A stretch of 64,000 nt of DNA from Burkholderiaceae bacterium (GTDB taxonomy: Bacteria > Pseudomonadota > Gammaproteobacteria > Burkholderiales > Burkholderiaceae_C). A program made the position numbers and the translations under genes. This document shows, in pieces, positions 6,941 through 15,663 of this stretch. Location: positions 1-64,000 of the forward strand of contig JAURWR010000013.1 in assembly GCA_030654805.1 (NCBI GenBank), in the 5' to 3' direction. Under the pieces are notes generated by a model that saw only the letters and a list, made by a program, of their open reading frames with translations, was not told where the DNA came from and searched no databases. Each line of letters opens with the position of its first letter. The stretch's first letter is position 1.

Positions 6941-8302
6941 TCAGCGGGCAGGGGCCGGGTCGCCAGCGGCAACCTGCAGGCGCGAGCGCACCAGGGCGAT
7001 GTGGCTGCGCAGCGCATACAGCTCGTCGGTGTAGGCCAGCGGCACGGTGATGCGCTCGACGCGCGACTCCAGTGCGGCGATCTCTTCGAGCCACTGCGAC
7101 GCGGGTTTCGCGTCGATCGTGTCTTCGAGTTCGCGCAGCTGCTCGTACCAGCGGAACACCCGCGAGCGGATGCGGAATTCGTACAGCGGCGGCAGCATCC
7201 GCGACAGCGGCAGCAGCACGGCGACGATGGTGACCAGCACCGGCCACATGCGGTCGATCAGGTTGGCGAACCAGAACGGCAGGTAGCGCTGGAGCAGCGG
7301 CACGCCGCTTTGATAGAAGCGCTGGGCTTCCTTGGCGAGCGGCCGTTCGGTGTTCAGCGCGGTCGGGAACTCACCCTTGCGCTGGAACCAGCCGGCGCCG
7401 CCGTGCACCTGCTGCGCCGCCTGCACGAACAGCTGGATCAGCGCCGGGTGGGTGCCCTCGCGCGCGACCAGCGTGGCGGTGGGTGCGACCAGGTGCACGT
7501 CCTGCGGCGGCATGTCGCCGGCCAGATCGACCACGCCGCGCGGCAGCACCACCGGGCTCATGAACGCGAAGCGGCGCGAATAGGCCTCGGCCTGCGCGAA
7601 GTCGAACAGCTTGATGCCCGGTGTCTGGAGAAGCATCTGCACCATCAGCGATTCGGGCGCCGAGGCGAACACCAGCGCGTCCGATTCGGCGCCGAGCAGC
7701 GCCATCACGGCGGGCGTCTGCGATTGTTCGAGCAGCGTGATCTGCTTCGCGTCGATGCGGTTGGCATCGAGCAGTTTTTTCATCAGGTTCGGCACGCCGC
7801 TGCCGGGGGCACCGATGTTGAATTTCCAGCCCGCCAGCTGGGGCAGGCCCGACAGCGTGTCGGATTTCAGCAGTCGCTGTGCGGAGTCTTCGCGGTAGAA
7901 GAGCCACACCGGCTCGAAGAACAGGCTGCCCAGCGAAACCAGATGCGAAGGCTCTTCGTCGGCCCCGGATGCCGCCGCGGCGTCGTCGGCGCCCCCTTGC
8001 ACGAAGGCGAGATCGACGCCCGAATCTGGATCGCGCAGCAGGGCCAGGTTCTCGGCTGCGCCTTGCGTGCTGCGCAGTTCGACGTCGATGCCAGACGCCT
8101 TCAGCAGCGCCTTGTAGCGCTGGCCGAACTCGGCGTAGGCGCCTTGATCGACCCCGGTGGCGAGCACCACCTTCTTCGGCGGTGTCGGATCGAGCAGGTA
8201 ATAGGCGGGCACGAGCAGCGCCAGTGCAAGGAGCAGGAACGGCCCGATGGTGGCGAGCAGGTCCCGCATGGACAGCAGGGTGTGGCGCAGGGAAGAGGGC
8301 AT
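6941..8302 (-). CDS. TAXI-family TRAP transporter solute-binding protein, membrane-anchored
   Basis: 453 residues. A hydrophobic segment at about 14-37 (ATIGPFLLLALALLVPAYYL) is an uncleaved anchor or signal. The periplasmic TAXI fold follows: KKVVLATGVDQGAYAEFGQR and, near residue 95, VDLAFVQGG. A second membrane segment near residue 355 (WPVLVTIVAVLLPLS) and a helical cytoplasmic tail complete it, the arrangement of the longer, double-anchored TAXI proteins. No TRAP permease gene is adjacent, so ligand and partner are unknown; it may work with a permease elsewhere or as a sensor-like protein. It lies 38 bp after the phosphoesterase gene in the same direction. Confidence 0.85.
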   Translation of the reverse strand: MPSSLRHTLLSMRDLLATIGPFLLLALALLVPAYYLLDPTPPKKVVLATGVDQGAYAEFGQRYKALLKASGIDVELRSTQGAAENLALLRDPDSGVDLAFVQGGADDAAAASGADEEPSHLVSLGSLFFEPVWLFYREDSAQRLLKSDTLSGLPQLAGWKFNIGAPGSGVPNLMKKLLDANRIDAKQITLLEQSQTPAVMALLGAESDALVFASAPESLMVQMLLQTPGIKLFDFAQAEAYSRRFAFMSPVVLPRGVVDLAGDMPPQDVHLVAPTATLVAREGTHPALIQLFVQAAQQVHGGAGWFQRKGEFPTALNTERPLAKEAQRFYQSGVPLLQRYLPFWFANLIDRMWPVLVTIVAVLLPLSRMLPPLYEFRIRSRVFRWYEQLRELEDTIDAKPASQWLEEIAALESRVERITVPLAYTDELYALRSHIALVRSRLQVAAGDPAPAR

Positions 8303-8340
8303 GGATTCAGCCGGCGTGTTGCCGGGTGGAGGCTGTTATT

Positions 8341-9084
8341 TCAGGTGCCGCGCATCAGCCGTTCGGCCAGGTTTGCCGGCAGCCCCGCAGCGATGATTTT
8401 TGCGGCGGCTTTCTCGTGGTCATAGGGCACGCGAAAGGCGGTCAGCGTGGCGCTGTCGGTGTCGAAGGTGGCATAGCAGGCGGCCGGGTTGCCGTCGCGC
8501 GGCTGGCCGGCCGAGCCGACGATGGCGAGCCATCGGCATTGCTGAGACAGCGACATCGCCATCCCGGGGATCGGCTGGAGGTCGCCGGCCTCGCCACCAT
8601 CGGTCAGGTGGTAGAGCCGAGGTTCATGCACATGGCCGCAGAAGATGTGACGGCGGTCGGTGGCCCGCAGGCTGTCGACGGCGTCGATGCGGCATTGCAC
8701 ATAGCGCCACTGGTCCGGCTCATCGGCGCTGGCGTGCACGAAGTGCCGGTCGGCGTCGGTCACGCTCATCGGCAACGCGCCCAGGAAATCCAGCTGATCG
8801 CTGGACAGGTGCTGGCGGGTCCACACGACGGCCTCGCGGGCCTGGGGCGCCATGCTGTCGCCCAGGCTGCCGAGGACCGCCGCATCGTGGTTGCCCAGGA
8901 CGGCAATGGCCCCTGCGCTGACCAGTCGGCGCAGCTGCCCGACCACCCAGCCGGGGTCGGCTCCATAGCCGACGAAGTCACCGAGCAGCGCGTACTGATC
9001 GACCCCTTGTTCCAGCGCGTGCGCGAACACGGCCTCGACGGCCTCGCGGTTCGCATGCAGGTCGGAGATCAGGGCGAGCTTCAC
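8341..9084 (-). CDS. Metallophosphoesterase (calcineurin-like, YfcE/Mre11 type)
   Basis: 247 residues from a GTG at 9084. The dinuclear-metal signature is complete: DLHAN (residues 8-12), GDFVGYG (near 36-42), GNHD (near 63-66) and GHVH (near 150-153). These are typical of small cytosolic protein-phosphatase-like or cyclic-phosphodiesterase-like enzymes, but the substrate cannot be inferred. It lies 18 bp downstream of argF, so it may be read from the arginine operon, although no arginine-related role follows from the sequence. Confidence 0.85.
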   Translation of the reverse strand: MKLALISDLHANREAVEAVFAHALEQGVDQYALLGDFVGYGADPGWVVGQLRRLVSAGAIAVLGNHDAAVLGSLGDSMAPQAREAVVWTRQHLSSDQLDFLGALPMSVTDADRHFVHASADEPDQWRYVQCRIDAVDSLRATDRRHIFCGHVHEPRLYHLTDGGEAGDLQPIPGMAMSLSQQCRWLAIVGSAGQPRDGNPAACYATFDTDSATLTAFRVPYDHEKAAAKIIAAGLPANLAERLMRGT

Positions 9085-9102
9085 GGCACTCGCTCCGGTG
9101 GG

Positions 9103-10065
9103 TCAGCCGATGCGGCCGAGCAGCAGGTACTCCATGAGCGCCTTCTGCACATGCATCCTGTTTTCGGCCTCGTCCCAGACGACGCTCTGCGGGCCGTCGA
9201 TCACGTCGGCGTCGACCTCTTCGCCGCGGTGTGCCGGCAGGCAGTGCATGAACAGCGCATCGGGCTGGGCGGCGGCCATCATCTCGCGGTCGACCCGCCA
9301 GTCGGCAAAGGCCTTCTTGCGCGCTTCGTTCTCGGCTTCGTAGCCCATGCTGGTCCACACGTCGGTGGTGACCAGATGTGCGCCTCGGCAGGCGTCCAAC
9401 GGGTTGTCGAACACCTTCAGGCACGCCTGGTTGGTCACCCCGGCCACCTTCGCATCGATCTCGTAGCCGCTGGGTGTGCTGACGTGCAGCGTGAAGCCGA
9501 GGATGTCGGCCGCCTGCAACCAGGTGTTGGCCATGTTGTTGCCGTCGCCGACCCAGGCGACGACCTTGCCCTTCAGGCAAGCGAGAGCGCCGCCTGTCGT
9601 CGCCGCATCGCCACGGTGCTCGATGTAGGTGTACACGTCGGCCAGGATCTGGCACGGGTGGTACTCGTTCGTCAGCCCGTTGATGACCGGCACGCGCGAA
9701 TGCGCCGCGAAGGCCTCGATCTTGGTCTGCTCGTAGGTGCGGATCATCACCAGGTCGACCATGCGGCTGATGACGCGTGCGCTGTCCTCGATCGGCTCGG
9801 CGCGGCCGAGCTGGCTGTCGCCGGTGGTCAGGTTCACCACCGAGCCGCCCATCTGGTACATGCCGGCCTCGAAGCTCACGCGGGTGCGGGTGCTCGCCTT
9901 CTCGAAGATCATGGCCAATGTGCGGTCGACCAGCGGCGTGTACTTCTCGTAATTCTTGAAGCGCTGCTTGATGACCGTCGTGCGGGCGAGCAGGTAGGCG
10001 TACTCCTCCGCGCGCAGATCCTTGAACTGGAGGTAGTGCCGGATCAGCGCCTTGCCGGGTTTCAT
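9103..10065 (-). CDS. argF: Ornithine carbamoyltransferase
   Basis: 320 residues from ATG 10065. The enzyme joins ornithine and carbamoyl phosphate to citrulline in arginine synthesis. Visible are the carbamoyl-phosphate loop EKASTRTRVSFE, the YHPCQILAD segment and the ornithine-binding HCLPAHRGEE near residue 265. The ORF-track frame to 11466 is only an overlap read-through of argD. A GTG at 10080 (giving MKTPPMKPGK) overlaps the argD TGA as GTGA, a junction common in this window, so the true protein may be five residues longer. Neither start has a good Shine-Dalgarno sequence. argD-argF form one transcription unit. Confidence 0.95.
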   Translation of the reverse strand: MKPGKALIRHYLQFKDLRAEEYAYLLARTTVIKQRFKNYEKYTPLVDRTLAMIFEKASTRTRVSFEAGMYQMGGSVVNLTTGDSQLGRAEPIEDSARVISRMVDLVMIRTYEQTKIEAFAAHSRVPVINGLTNEYHPCQILADVYTYIEHRGDAATTGGALACLKGKVVAWVGDGNNMANTWLQAADILGFTLHVSTPSGYEIDAKVAGVTNQACLKVFDNPLDACRGAHLVTTDVWTSMGYEAENEARKKAFADWRVDREMMAAAQPDALFMHCLPAHRGEEVDADVIDGPQSVVWDEAENRMHVQKALMEYLLLGRIG

Positions 10066-10076
10066 GGGAGGTGTTT

Positions 10077-11294
10077 TCACGTCGACTCGGGCAGCCGCAG
10101 GAAGTCCTTGATCAACGGACACAGCGTCATCGCGATCTGCTCGGCCTCGGCCAGGCTCAGGATCAGCGGTGGCACCAGCCGCACGACGCGGTCGGCGGTC
10201 ACGCTCAGCAGCAACCCGGCTTGCGCGGCCAGCAGCAGCAGGTCGCCGCACGGACGGTCCAGCTCGATGCCCAGCATCAGGCCCTGGCCGCGTATCTCCA
10301 CCACGCCAGCGACGCCGGCCAGCTCGCGCGTCAGGCTGGCGCGCAGCGCGGCACCCACGGTGGCGGCGTTCTCGAGCAGGTGCTCCTCTTGAATGATGCG
10401 CAGCGTCTCGATGCCCGCGCGCATCGCCAGCGGGTTGCCGCCGAAGGTGGTGCCGTGGTTGCCCGGCTTCAGCACCTCGGCGGCGCGGGGGCCGCAGACC
10501 ACCGCGCCGACCGGCACGCCCGATCCCAGGCCCTTGGCCAGCGGCATCACGTCGGGCACGATGCCGGCCCACTGGTGCGCAAACCACTTGCCGGTGCGTC
10601 CGATGCCGCACTGCACCTCGTCGAGCATCAGCAGCCAGTCGTTCTCGTCGCACAGGCGCCGCACGGCGCGCAGGTAGTCGAGGGTGGCGGGCCGCACGCC
10701 GCCTTCGCCCTGGATCACTTCGAGGAACACCGCGACGACGTTCGGCCGCGTGTTGGCGACTTCTTCGATGGCCGCCACGTCGTTGAGCGGCACGCGCACG
10801 AAGCCTTCGACGAGCGGGCCGAATCCTTCCTGCACCTTGGGGTTGCCGGTGGCCGACAGCGTGGCGATCGAGCGGCCGTGAAAGGCTTTCTCGTAGACGA
10901 TGACCTCGGGGAGATCGATCCCCTTGTCGTGTCCGAACTTGCGCGCGATCTTCAGTGCTGCCTCGTTGGCTTCGAGGCCGCTGTTGCAGAAGAACACGCG
11001 GTCGAGCCCCGACAGCTCGCACAGCGTTGCAGCCAGGCTTTCCTGCAACGGCGAGGCGTAGTAGTTCGAGGTGTGGATCAGCCGGCCGATCTGCTCCTGC
11101 AGCGCGGGCACCAGTTTCGGATGCGCATGACCCAGCGTGTTGACCGCGATGCCGCCGAGCCCGTCGAGGTACTTCTTGCCGTCGGTGTCCCACACCCAGC
11201 AGCCGCGCCCGTACGACATCGCCATCGGCAAGCGACCGTAGGTGTGCATCACATGGGGCTCGGGGTCGAGGGCAGTTTTTTCCGGGGCATTCAT
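10077..11294 (-). CDS. argD: Acetylornithine aminotransferase
   Basis: 405 residues from ATG 11294 (MNAPEKTALDPEPHV), with GGAG about 11 bp upstream; the 11324 start was rejected. A class-III PLP aminotransferase converts N-acetylglutamate semialdehyde to N-acetylornithine, and often also serves in lysine synthesis. Motifs are FCNSGLEANEAALKIARKFG, FHGRS, LLMLDEVQCGIGRTGKWFA, and the PLP lysine in MPLAKGLGSG near residue 260. It lies immediately upstream of argF with a 0-11 bp junction. DUF3579 diverges from it across 257 bp, which presumably contain the promoters; I could not pick out an ArgR box. Confidence 0.94.
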   Translation of the reverse strand: MNAPEKTALDPEPHVMHTYGRLPMAMSYGRGCWVWDTDGKKYLDGLGGIAVNTLGHAHPKLVPALQEQIGRLIHTSNYYASPLQESLAATLCELSGLDRVFFCNSGLEANEAALKIARKFGHDKGIDLPEVIVYEKAFHGRSIATLSATGNPKVQEGFGPLVEGFVRVPLNDVAAIEEVANTRPNVVAVFLEVIQGEGGVRPATLDYLRAVRRLCDENDWLLMLDEVQCGIGRTGKWFAHQWAGIVPDVMPLAKGLGSGVPVGAVVCGPRAAEVLKPGNHGTTFGGNPLAMRAGIETLRIIQEEHLLENAATVGAALRASLTRELAGVAGVVEIRGQGLMLGIELDRPCGDLLLLAAQAGLLLSVTADRVVRLVPPLILSLAEAEQIAMTLCPLIKDFLRLPEST

Positions 11295-11551
11295 GGCGGG
11301 ACTCCGCTGTGACGAAGAGCGCAATGCAGGCTTGCGTTGCGCCGGTCGAAGCGTTGAATTCTACGGTGGAGGCCTGCGGAGATGACCTGTCCGGAAGCCC
11401 TCGCGCGCAGCAGATCGACGAGACTCGGCATTCAATTTGCTGCCCCGCAGCAAGCAGACGGCACAATCCACGCGCGCACTTTGTTCGATGACCGAGACGG
11501 GCTGTGTGGCCTTGCCTCGGTTACAGAAATCTCATCCTTACTCTCGCAGCA

Positions 11552-11884
11552 ATGAGTTCATCCCCTCCTCGCGAAGTGTTCATTCAAGGCGTCACGCTCG
11601 GTGGGCAGACGTTTCGACCCAGCGACTGGGCTGAGCGGCTGGCCGGTGCGATGTCGTGTTTTCGTCCCGAAGGGTCCTCTGGGGACCGCTCTTCGTTCAT
11701 TGGCTATTCGCCGTACTGCGTACCGCGTGTCATCAACGGCATCAAGTGCGTCATCGTCGACGAGCGGCTGCGTGACGCCGAGCCGATGGCCTGGGATTTC
11801 GTCATGGCGTTCGCACGTGACAACGAGTTGCAGGTGGCCGACGCCTGCCTGCTCAAGACTCCGAAATCGCCGCCCGAGCGATGA
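11552..11884 (+). CDS. DUF3579 family protein
   Basis: 110 residues from ATG 11552 (MSSSPPREVFIQGVTLGGQT); the 11504 start adds residues that do not fit the family. The pattern FRPSDWAERLAGAMSCF...VINGIKCVIVDERL...PMAWDFVMAFARDNELQV is the conserved betaproteobacterial DUF3579 protein. It is soluble, with no signal or membrane segment and no catalytic motif that I can recognise. Function is unknown. It shares a bidirectional terminator with rpsT. Confidence 0.8.
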   Translation: MSSSPPREVFIQGVTLGGQTFRPSDWAERLAGAMSCFRPEGSSGDRSSFIGYSPYCVPRVINGIKCVIVDERLRDAEPMAWDFVMAFARDNELQVADACLLKTPKSPPER

Positions 11885-11912
11885 CACGTCGCGTGTGTTT
11901 GGCCACCCATGC

Positions 11913-11938
11913 AAAAGGCCCGCAGTGCGGGCCTTTTT
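11913..11938. terminator. Bidirectional terminator between the DUF3579 gene and rpsT
   Basis: AAAAGGCCCGCAGTGCGGGCCTTTTT forms a stem of about ten base pairs (AAGGCCCGCA/TGCGGGCCTT) flanked by an A-run and a T-run, so it can end transcription from both convergent genes. Confidence 0.9.
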
Positions 11939-11958
11939 CTGCGTCCAACGAGGAAAAA

Positions 11959-12261
11959 TCAGGCGGCGACGGGCAGCGCCTTGATCTTGGCCGACAGGCG
12001 GCTCTTGTGGCGAGCGGCCTTGTTCTTGTGGAACAGGCCCTTGTCGGCCACGGAGTCGATCACCTGCTCGGCGGTCTTGAACAGGTCGGCGGCCTTGGCC
12101 TTGTCGCCAGCGATCACGGCCTTCTGCACGTTCTTGATGACGGTGCGGAACTTCGACCGAAGCGCGGTGTTGGCCGCATTCAGCTTCACGTCCTGGCGCA
12201 CGCGCTTCAGGCCCGAGGCGATGCGGACGGTTTTCTTCTTGGCTTTGGATGAAGTGGCCAT
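11959..12261 (-). CDS. rpsT: 30S ribosomal protein S20
   Basis: 100 residues, very basic, beginning [20 protein letters not shown] and containing [19 protein letters not shown], the S20 signature. S20 binds 16S rRNA at the base of the body and is needed early in 30S assembly. It is a single gene with its own promoter (TATACT at 12297-12302) and terminator. Length and sequence are normal. Confidence 0.97.
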   Translation of the reverse strand: MATSSKAKKKTVRIASGLKRVRQDVKLNAANTALRSKFRTVIKNVQKAVIAGDKAKAADLFKTAEQVIDSVADKGLFHKNKAARHKSRLSAKIKALPVAA

Positions 12262-12296
12262 GCTTTTTTGAGTGTGCAGTTAGAGCAGAGCCCGCG

Positions 12297-12302
12297 AGTA
12301 TA
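12297..12302 (-). promoter_or_regulatory. rpsT -10 element with GC-rich discriminator
   Basis: Minus-strand TATACT followed by CGCGGGC, about 35 bp before the rpsT start. The -35 box is not clear (TTCACC at a 19-base spacing is the best candidate). The GC-rich discriminator is typical of ribosomal promoters under ppGpp/DksA control. Confidence 0.5.
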
Positions 12303-12433
12303 GCAGCCTGTCGGCCGCTGTGGTGAAGCCGCGTTGACGGCCAGGCGATGCTGGGTCCTGCTGCCTATACTTCGGCGGCTTCCGCGCAGCCCCTGCGTCG
12401 ACCGGCGGGCTGCTCCCGCCCACTTCCTGCCCC

Positions 12434-13990
12434 ATGAACCTGCTGCGTGCCGCTTCCACCGTTTCGCTTCTGACGCTGGCGTCTCGCATCACCGGACTGG
12501 GGCGGGAGTTGCTGGTCGCCGCGAGTTTCGGCGCCAGCGCCTCCACCGACGCGTTCAACGTCGCGTTTCGCATCCCCAACCTGCTGCGCCGCCTGTTTGC
12601 CGAAGGGGCGTTTTCACAGGCGTTTGTTCCGATCCTGGCGGCCACCCGCGCCAGCGAGGGCGACGAGGTTACCCATCAGCTCGTCAATGCGGTGGCCACG
12701 GTGCTTTTGTGGGCACTTGCGCTTACCAGCGTGGTCGGCATCGCCGCAGCGCCCTTGCTGGTGTGGCTGATGGCGTCCGGCCTGCAGGAATTCGATCACG
12801 CGGTGGTCATGACCCGCGTGATGTTTCCTTACATCGCGTTCATGTCGCTGGTGGCCCTTGCTGCCGGCGTCCTGCAAACCTGGAAGCGGTTTGCCGTGCC
12901 TGCGGTCACGCCGGTCCTTCTGAATCTCTCGGTGATGCTGGCCGCCTGGCTGCTGTCGCCCTGGTTCCGACGCCAGGGCATCGAGCCCATCTATGCCCTG
13001 GCCGTTGGCGTCATGCTGGGCGGCGTCCTGCAATTGGCGGTCCAGTGGCCCGCGTTGCGCGCCATAGGCAGCCTGCCTCGAATCGGTCTCACTTGGGGCG
13101 ATCTGCGCAGATCACTGAGGCACCCGGGCGTCGGCCGCATCCTGCGCCAGATGGCGCCCGCGCTCCTCGGTGTGTCGGTGGCGCAACTGTCGCTGCTGAT
13201 CAACACGCAGATCGCCTCGCACGTCGGTGTCGGTGCGGTGTCGTGGCTGACGTATGCCGACCGGTTGATGGAGTTTCCGACGGCCCTGCTCGGGGTGGCA
13301 CTCGGGGTCGTGCTGCTGCCGCAGCTGTCGTCGGCTCAGGCCAGCGGCGACGAAGCGGCCTACTCCAGCCACCTGGACTGGGGGCTGCGCCTGGTGCTGT
13401 TGCTCGCCTTGCCGTGTGCGGTCGCGCTGCTCGTGTTTCCCAAGCCGATGGTGTCGGTGCTGTATCACTATGGGCAATTCAGCGAGCTCGACGTGCAGCA
13501 GACCGTGCGCGCGCTGATGGGTTACGGCGTCGGGCTGATGGGGCTGATCGGCGTCAAGGTGCTGGCGCCCGGGTTCTACGCTCGGCAGGACATCCGCACG
13601 CCGGTCAAGATCGCCATCGCGGTGCTGATCCTGACGCAGCTGATGAACCTGCTGTTCGTGCCGCAGCTCGGCCACGCCGGCCTGGCGCTGTCGATCGGTC
13701 TGGGTGCGCTGATCAACGCGACGTGGCTGTTCATCGGGCTGCGCAGGCGGGGTACATACGTTCCGGAGGCAGGCTGGCTGGGGTTCAGCCTGCGCGTCGT
13801 GTGTGCCAGCGGGTTGCTCGGAGTGGCCCTCGGTGCGGCGGCGCTCGGGATCGACTGGGTCGGACTGGCTTCGCAACGGGCATTGCGGGTCGGGCTGCTG
13901 GCCGCCTGTCTGCTGAGTGTGGCGCTGCTCTACTTCGTGACGTTGAAGCTGATGGGCATTCGTCTGAAAGACTTCGCGCGCCGCGCATGA
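12434..13990 (+). CDS. murJ: Lipid II flippase MurJ
   Basis: 518 residues, strongly hydrophobic throughout with about 14 predicted membrane helices, the size and make-up of MurJ/MviN (MOP superfamily). It moves lipid-linked peptidoglycan precursor across the inner membrane. The N-terminus (STVSLLTLASRITGLGRELL, then TDAFNVAFRIPNLLRRLFAE) holds the conserved charged residues of helices 1-2. The start ATG is 172 bp from the rpsT start, and the two genes diverge. The SirB1-like gene follows after 41 bp. Confidence 0.96.
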   Translation: MNLLRAASTVSLLTLASRITGLGRELLVAASFGASASTDAFNVAFRIPNLLRRLFAEGAFSQAFVPILAATRASEGDEVTHQLVNAVATVLLWALALTSVVGIAAAPLLVWLMASGLQEFDHAVVMTRVMFPYIAFMSLVALAAGVLQTWKRFAVPAVTPVLLNLSVMLAAWLLSPWFRRQGIEPIYALAVGVMLGGVLQLAVQWPALRAIGSLPRIGLTWGDLRRSLRHPGVGRILRQMAPALLGVSVAQLSLLINTQIASHVGVGAVSWLTYADRLMEFPTALLGVALGVVLLPQLSSAQASGDEAAYSSHLDWGLRLVLLLALPCAVALLVFPKPMVSVLYHYGQFSELDVQQTVRALMGYGVGLMGLIGVKVLAPGFYARQDIRTPVKIAIAVLILTQLMNLLFVPQLGHAGLALSIGLGALINATWLFIGLRRRGTYVPEAGWLGFSLRVVCASGLLGVALGAAALGIDWVGLASQRALRVGLLAACLLSVALLYFVTLKLMGIRLKDFARRA

Positions 13991-14031
13991 GGCCGCCTCG
14001 ACGGCTCACGGCACCACCTTACACTTGACAA

Positions 14032-14913
14032 ATGCCCGGACCGTATCAGTACGCGACGCCCACTGCGCTCGAATACTTCTCCTCGTTGGTGGCCGACGAC
14101 GCCAGTCTGTCGTTGCTCGAAGCGGCCACCTCGATCGCCCAGGACGAGCATCCGAAGCTCGACGTCCAGGCGGTGCTCACCGAGGTGGACCAAATGGCCG
14201 AAAAGCTCAAGCGGCGCATCCCGGTCGATGTCGTGCCGCTGCAGCGCCTGCGCTGGCTGAACCGCTATTTCTTCCACGAACTGGGCTTCGGCGGCAACGT
14301 CAACAACTACTACGACCCGAGCAACAGCTACCTGCACGAGGTGTTGCGAACCCGCCGGGGTATCCCGATCTCGCTGGCGCTCATCTACCTGGAGGTCGCC
14401 ACCCAGCTCGGGTTGCGCGCCCAGGGCATCTCGTTCCCGGGGCACTTCCTGGTCAAGCTCAGCCTGCTCAATGGGCCTCACAACGGCGAGGTCATCATCG
14501 ACCCGTTCACCGGGAAGTCGTTGTCCCGCGAAGAACTCGATGACATGCTGGGGCCATACAAGCGCGGCCAGGGGCTGGTCGGCGACTTCGACGCGCCGCT
14601 GGGTCTGTTTCTGCAGGCGGCTCCGCCGCGCGAAATCCTGGCCCGAATGCTGCGCAACCTGAAGGAGATTCACCGTACCGCAGAAGACTGGCCGCGGCTG
14701 CTGCGCGTGCTGAACCGGCTCGTGGTGTTGCTGCCGCACGCGCACGAAGAGCGACGTGATCGCGGTCTCGCGTGGGCCGAACTCGGGCAGACCGATCGGG
14801 CGGCCGAGGACTTCGAAGCCTACCTGCGCCACCATCCCGATGCCGACGACAGCACCGCGATGGCCGAGCAGCTCGCCCGCATGCGTCGGGGCGAGCAGCC
14901 CCGGTTGCACTGA
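14032..14913 (+). CDS. SirB1-family transglutaminase-like/TPR protein
   Basis: 293 residues. The transglutaminase-like core of the SirB1 family is visible: residues about 75-170 with RRGIPISLALIYLEVATQLG, GISFPGHFLVKL and IDPFTGKSLS. The nucleophile position carries serine (ISLALI) rather than cysteine, as is usual in SirB1-like proteins, so peptidase or transglutaminase activity is doubtful. A C-terminal helical repeat segment (about 205-285) resembles TPRs. The gene follows murJ by 41 bp and is soluble. Molecular function is unknown. Confidence 0.8.
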   Translation: MPGPYQYATPTALEYFSSLVADDASLSLLEAATSIAQDEHPKLDVQAVLTEVDQMAEKLKRRIPVDVVPLQRLRWLNRYFFHELGFGGNVNNYYDPSNSYLHEVLRTRRGIPISLALIYLEVATQLGLRAQGISFPGHFLVKLSLLNGPHNGEVIIDPFTGKSLSREELDDMLGPYKRGQGLVGDFDAPLGLFLQAAPPREILARMLRNLKEIHRTAEDWPRLLRVLNRLVVLLPHAHEERRDRGLAWAELGQTDRAAEDFEAYLRHHPDADDSTAMAEQLARMRRGEQPRLH

Positions 14914-14970
14914 TCGCGTGTGGGTGTCTCGGTGCAAGCGGGCGCGAACGATCACGCAGGGCTCCGCGCC

Positions 14971-15663
14971 ATGAAGCAGATGCCGTTGCCCATTGCGTCT
15001 GGCAGCTCGCCAACTTTCGACTCTTTCATCACCGGCGGCAACGCGATGGTGCTGGCCCAACTGCGCGACGCGGGCACCCGTGCCGCGCCTCTGTATCTGT
15101 GGGGACCGCAGGGCAGCGGCAAGACGCACCTGCTGCGCGCGCTGGCACACGAGACCCAGGCGCAGGGCGGCCGGGTCGGCTGGTTCGGCCCCTCGGAACC
15201 CGCCCCGTGGGTGCACGACGAAAGCTGGAGCCTGATCGTGCTCGACGGCTGCGATGCGTTCGACTCACAGCAGCAGCATGCGGCGTTTGCGCTGTTCGTC
15301 GAAGCGGCCACGCACGCGACGCCGCTGGTCGCGGCAGGGAGGTTGCCGCCTGTCGACCTGCCGTTGCGCGATGATCTTCGCTCCCGACTCGGCTGGGGCC
15401 ACGTCATGGCGGTGCAGCCCTTGTCCGAGGCCGAGTCACGTGGAGCGCTGCGGCGCGAGGCCGACGGACGGGGCCTGTTGCTGTCCGATGAGGTGATTGA
15501 TCATCTGCTGCACCGTCACGCCCGCGACATGAAGCACCTGATGACCCAGCTCGACCGGCTCGATGAATTCGCGATGGTCCACAAACGCGCGATCACCGTG
15601 CCCCTGTTGCGGCAGATGCTCGCTGAAGCGTCTGACGAAGGCCTCACCGGAACCCTGCTGTGA
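14971..15663 (+). CDS. hda: DnaA regulatory inactivator Hda (DnaA-like AAA+ ATPase)
   Basis: 230 residues from ATG 14971 (MKQMPLPIASGSSPTFDSFI); the ORF-track start at 14920 adds an unrelated stretch. It is a single AAA+ domain resembling DnaA domain III without the DNA-binding domain IV. It has Walker A GPQGSGKTHLL, a Walker B-like LIVLDGCDAF, and sensor 2/lid HARDMKHLMTQLDRLDEFA. Hda with the sliding clamp stimulates ATP hydrolysis by DnaA after initiation. The canonical N-terminal clamp-binding motif is only weakly recognisable (QMPLPI). It overlaps the next gene by GTGA. Confidence 0.88.
   Translation: MKQMPLPIASGSSPTFDSFITGGNAMVLAQLRDAGTRAAPLYLWGPQGSGKTHLLRALAHETQAQGGRVGWFGPSEPAPWVHDESWSLIVLDGCDAFDSQQQHAAFALFVEAATHATPLVAAGRLPPVDLPLRDDLRSRLGWGHVMAVQPLSEAESRGALRREADGRGLLLSDEVIDHLLHRHARDMKHLMTQLDRLDEFAMVHKRAITVPLLRQMLAEASDEGLTGTLL

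Noticed and set aside
5411-8425. 1004-codon plus-strand ORF
   Set aside because: Antisense shadow of hsdM and the TAXI gene; composition is biased (rich in V, Q, H, A) with no domain, and the minus-strand genes carry clear motifs.
7879-10392. 837-codon plus-strand ORF
   Set aside because: Antisense to the phosphoesterase, argF and argD genes; arginine-rich start is a high-GC artefact.
9103-11466. 787-codon ORF suggesting an argD-argF fusion
   Set aside because: Only the last 320 codons (OTC) are real in this frame; the rest is argD read in the wrong frame.
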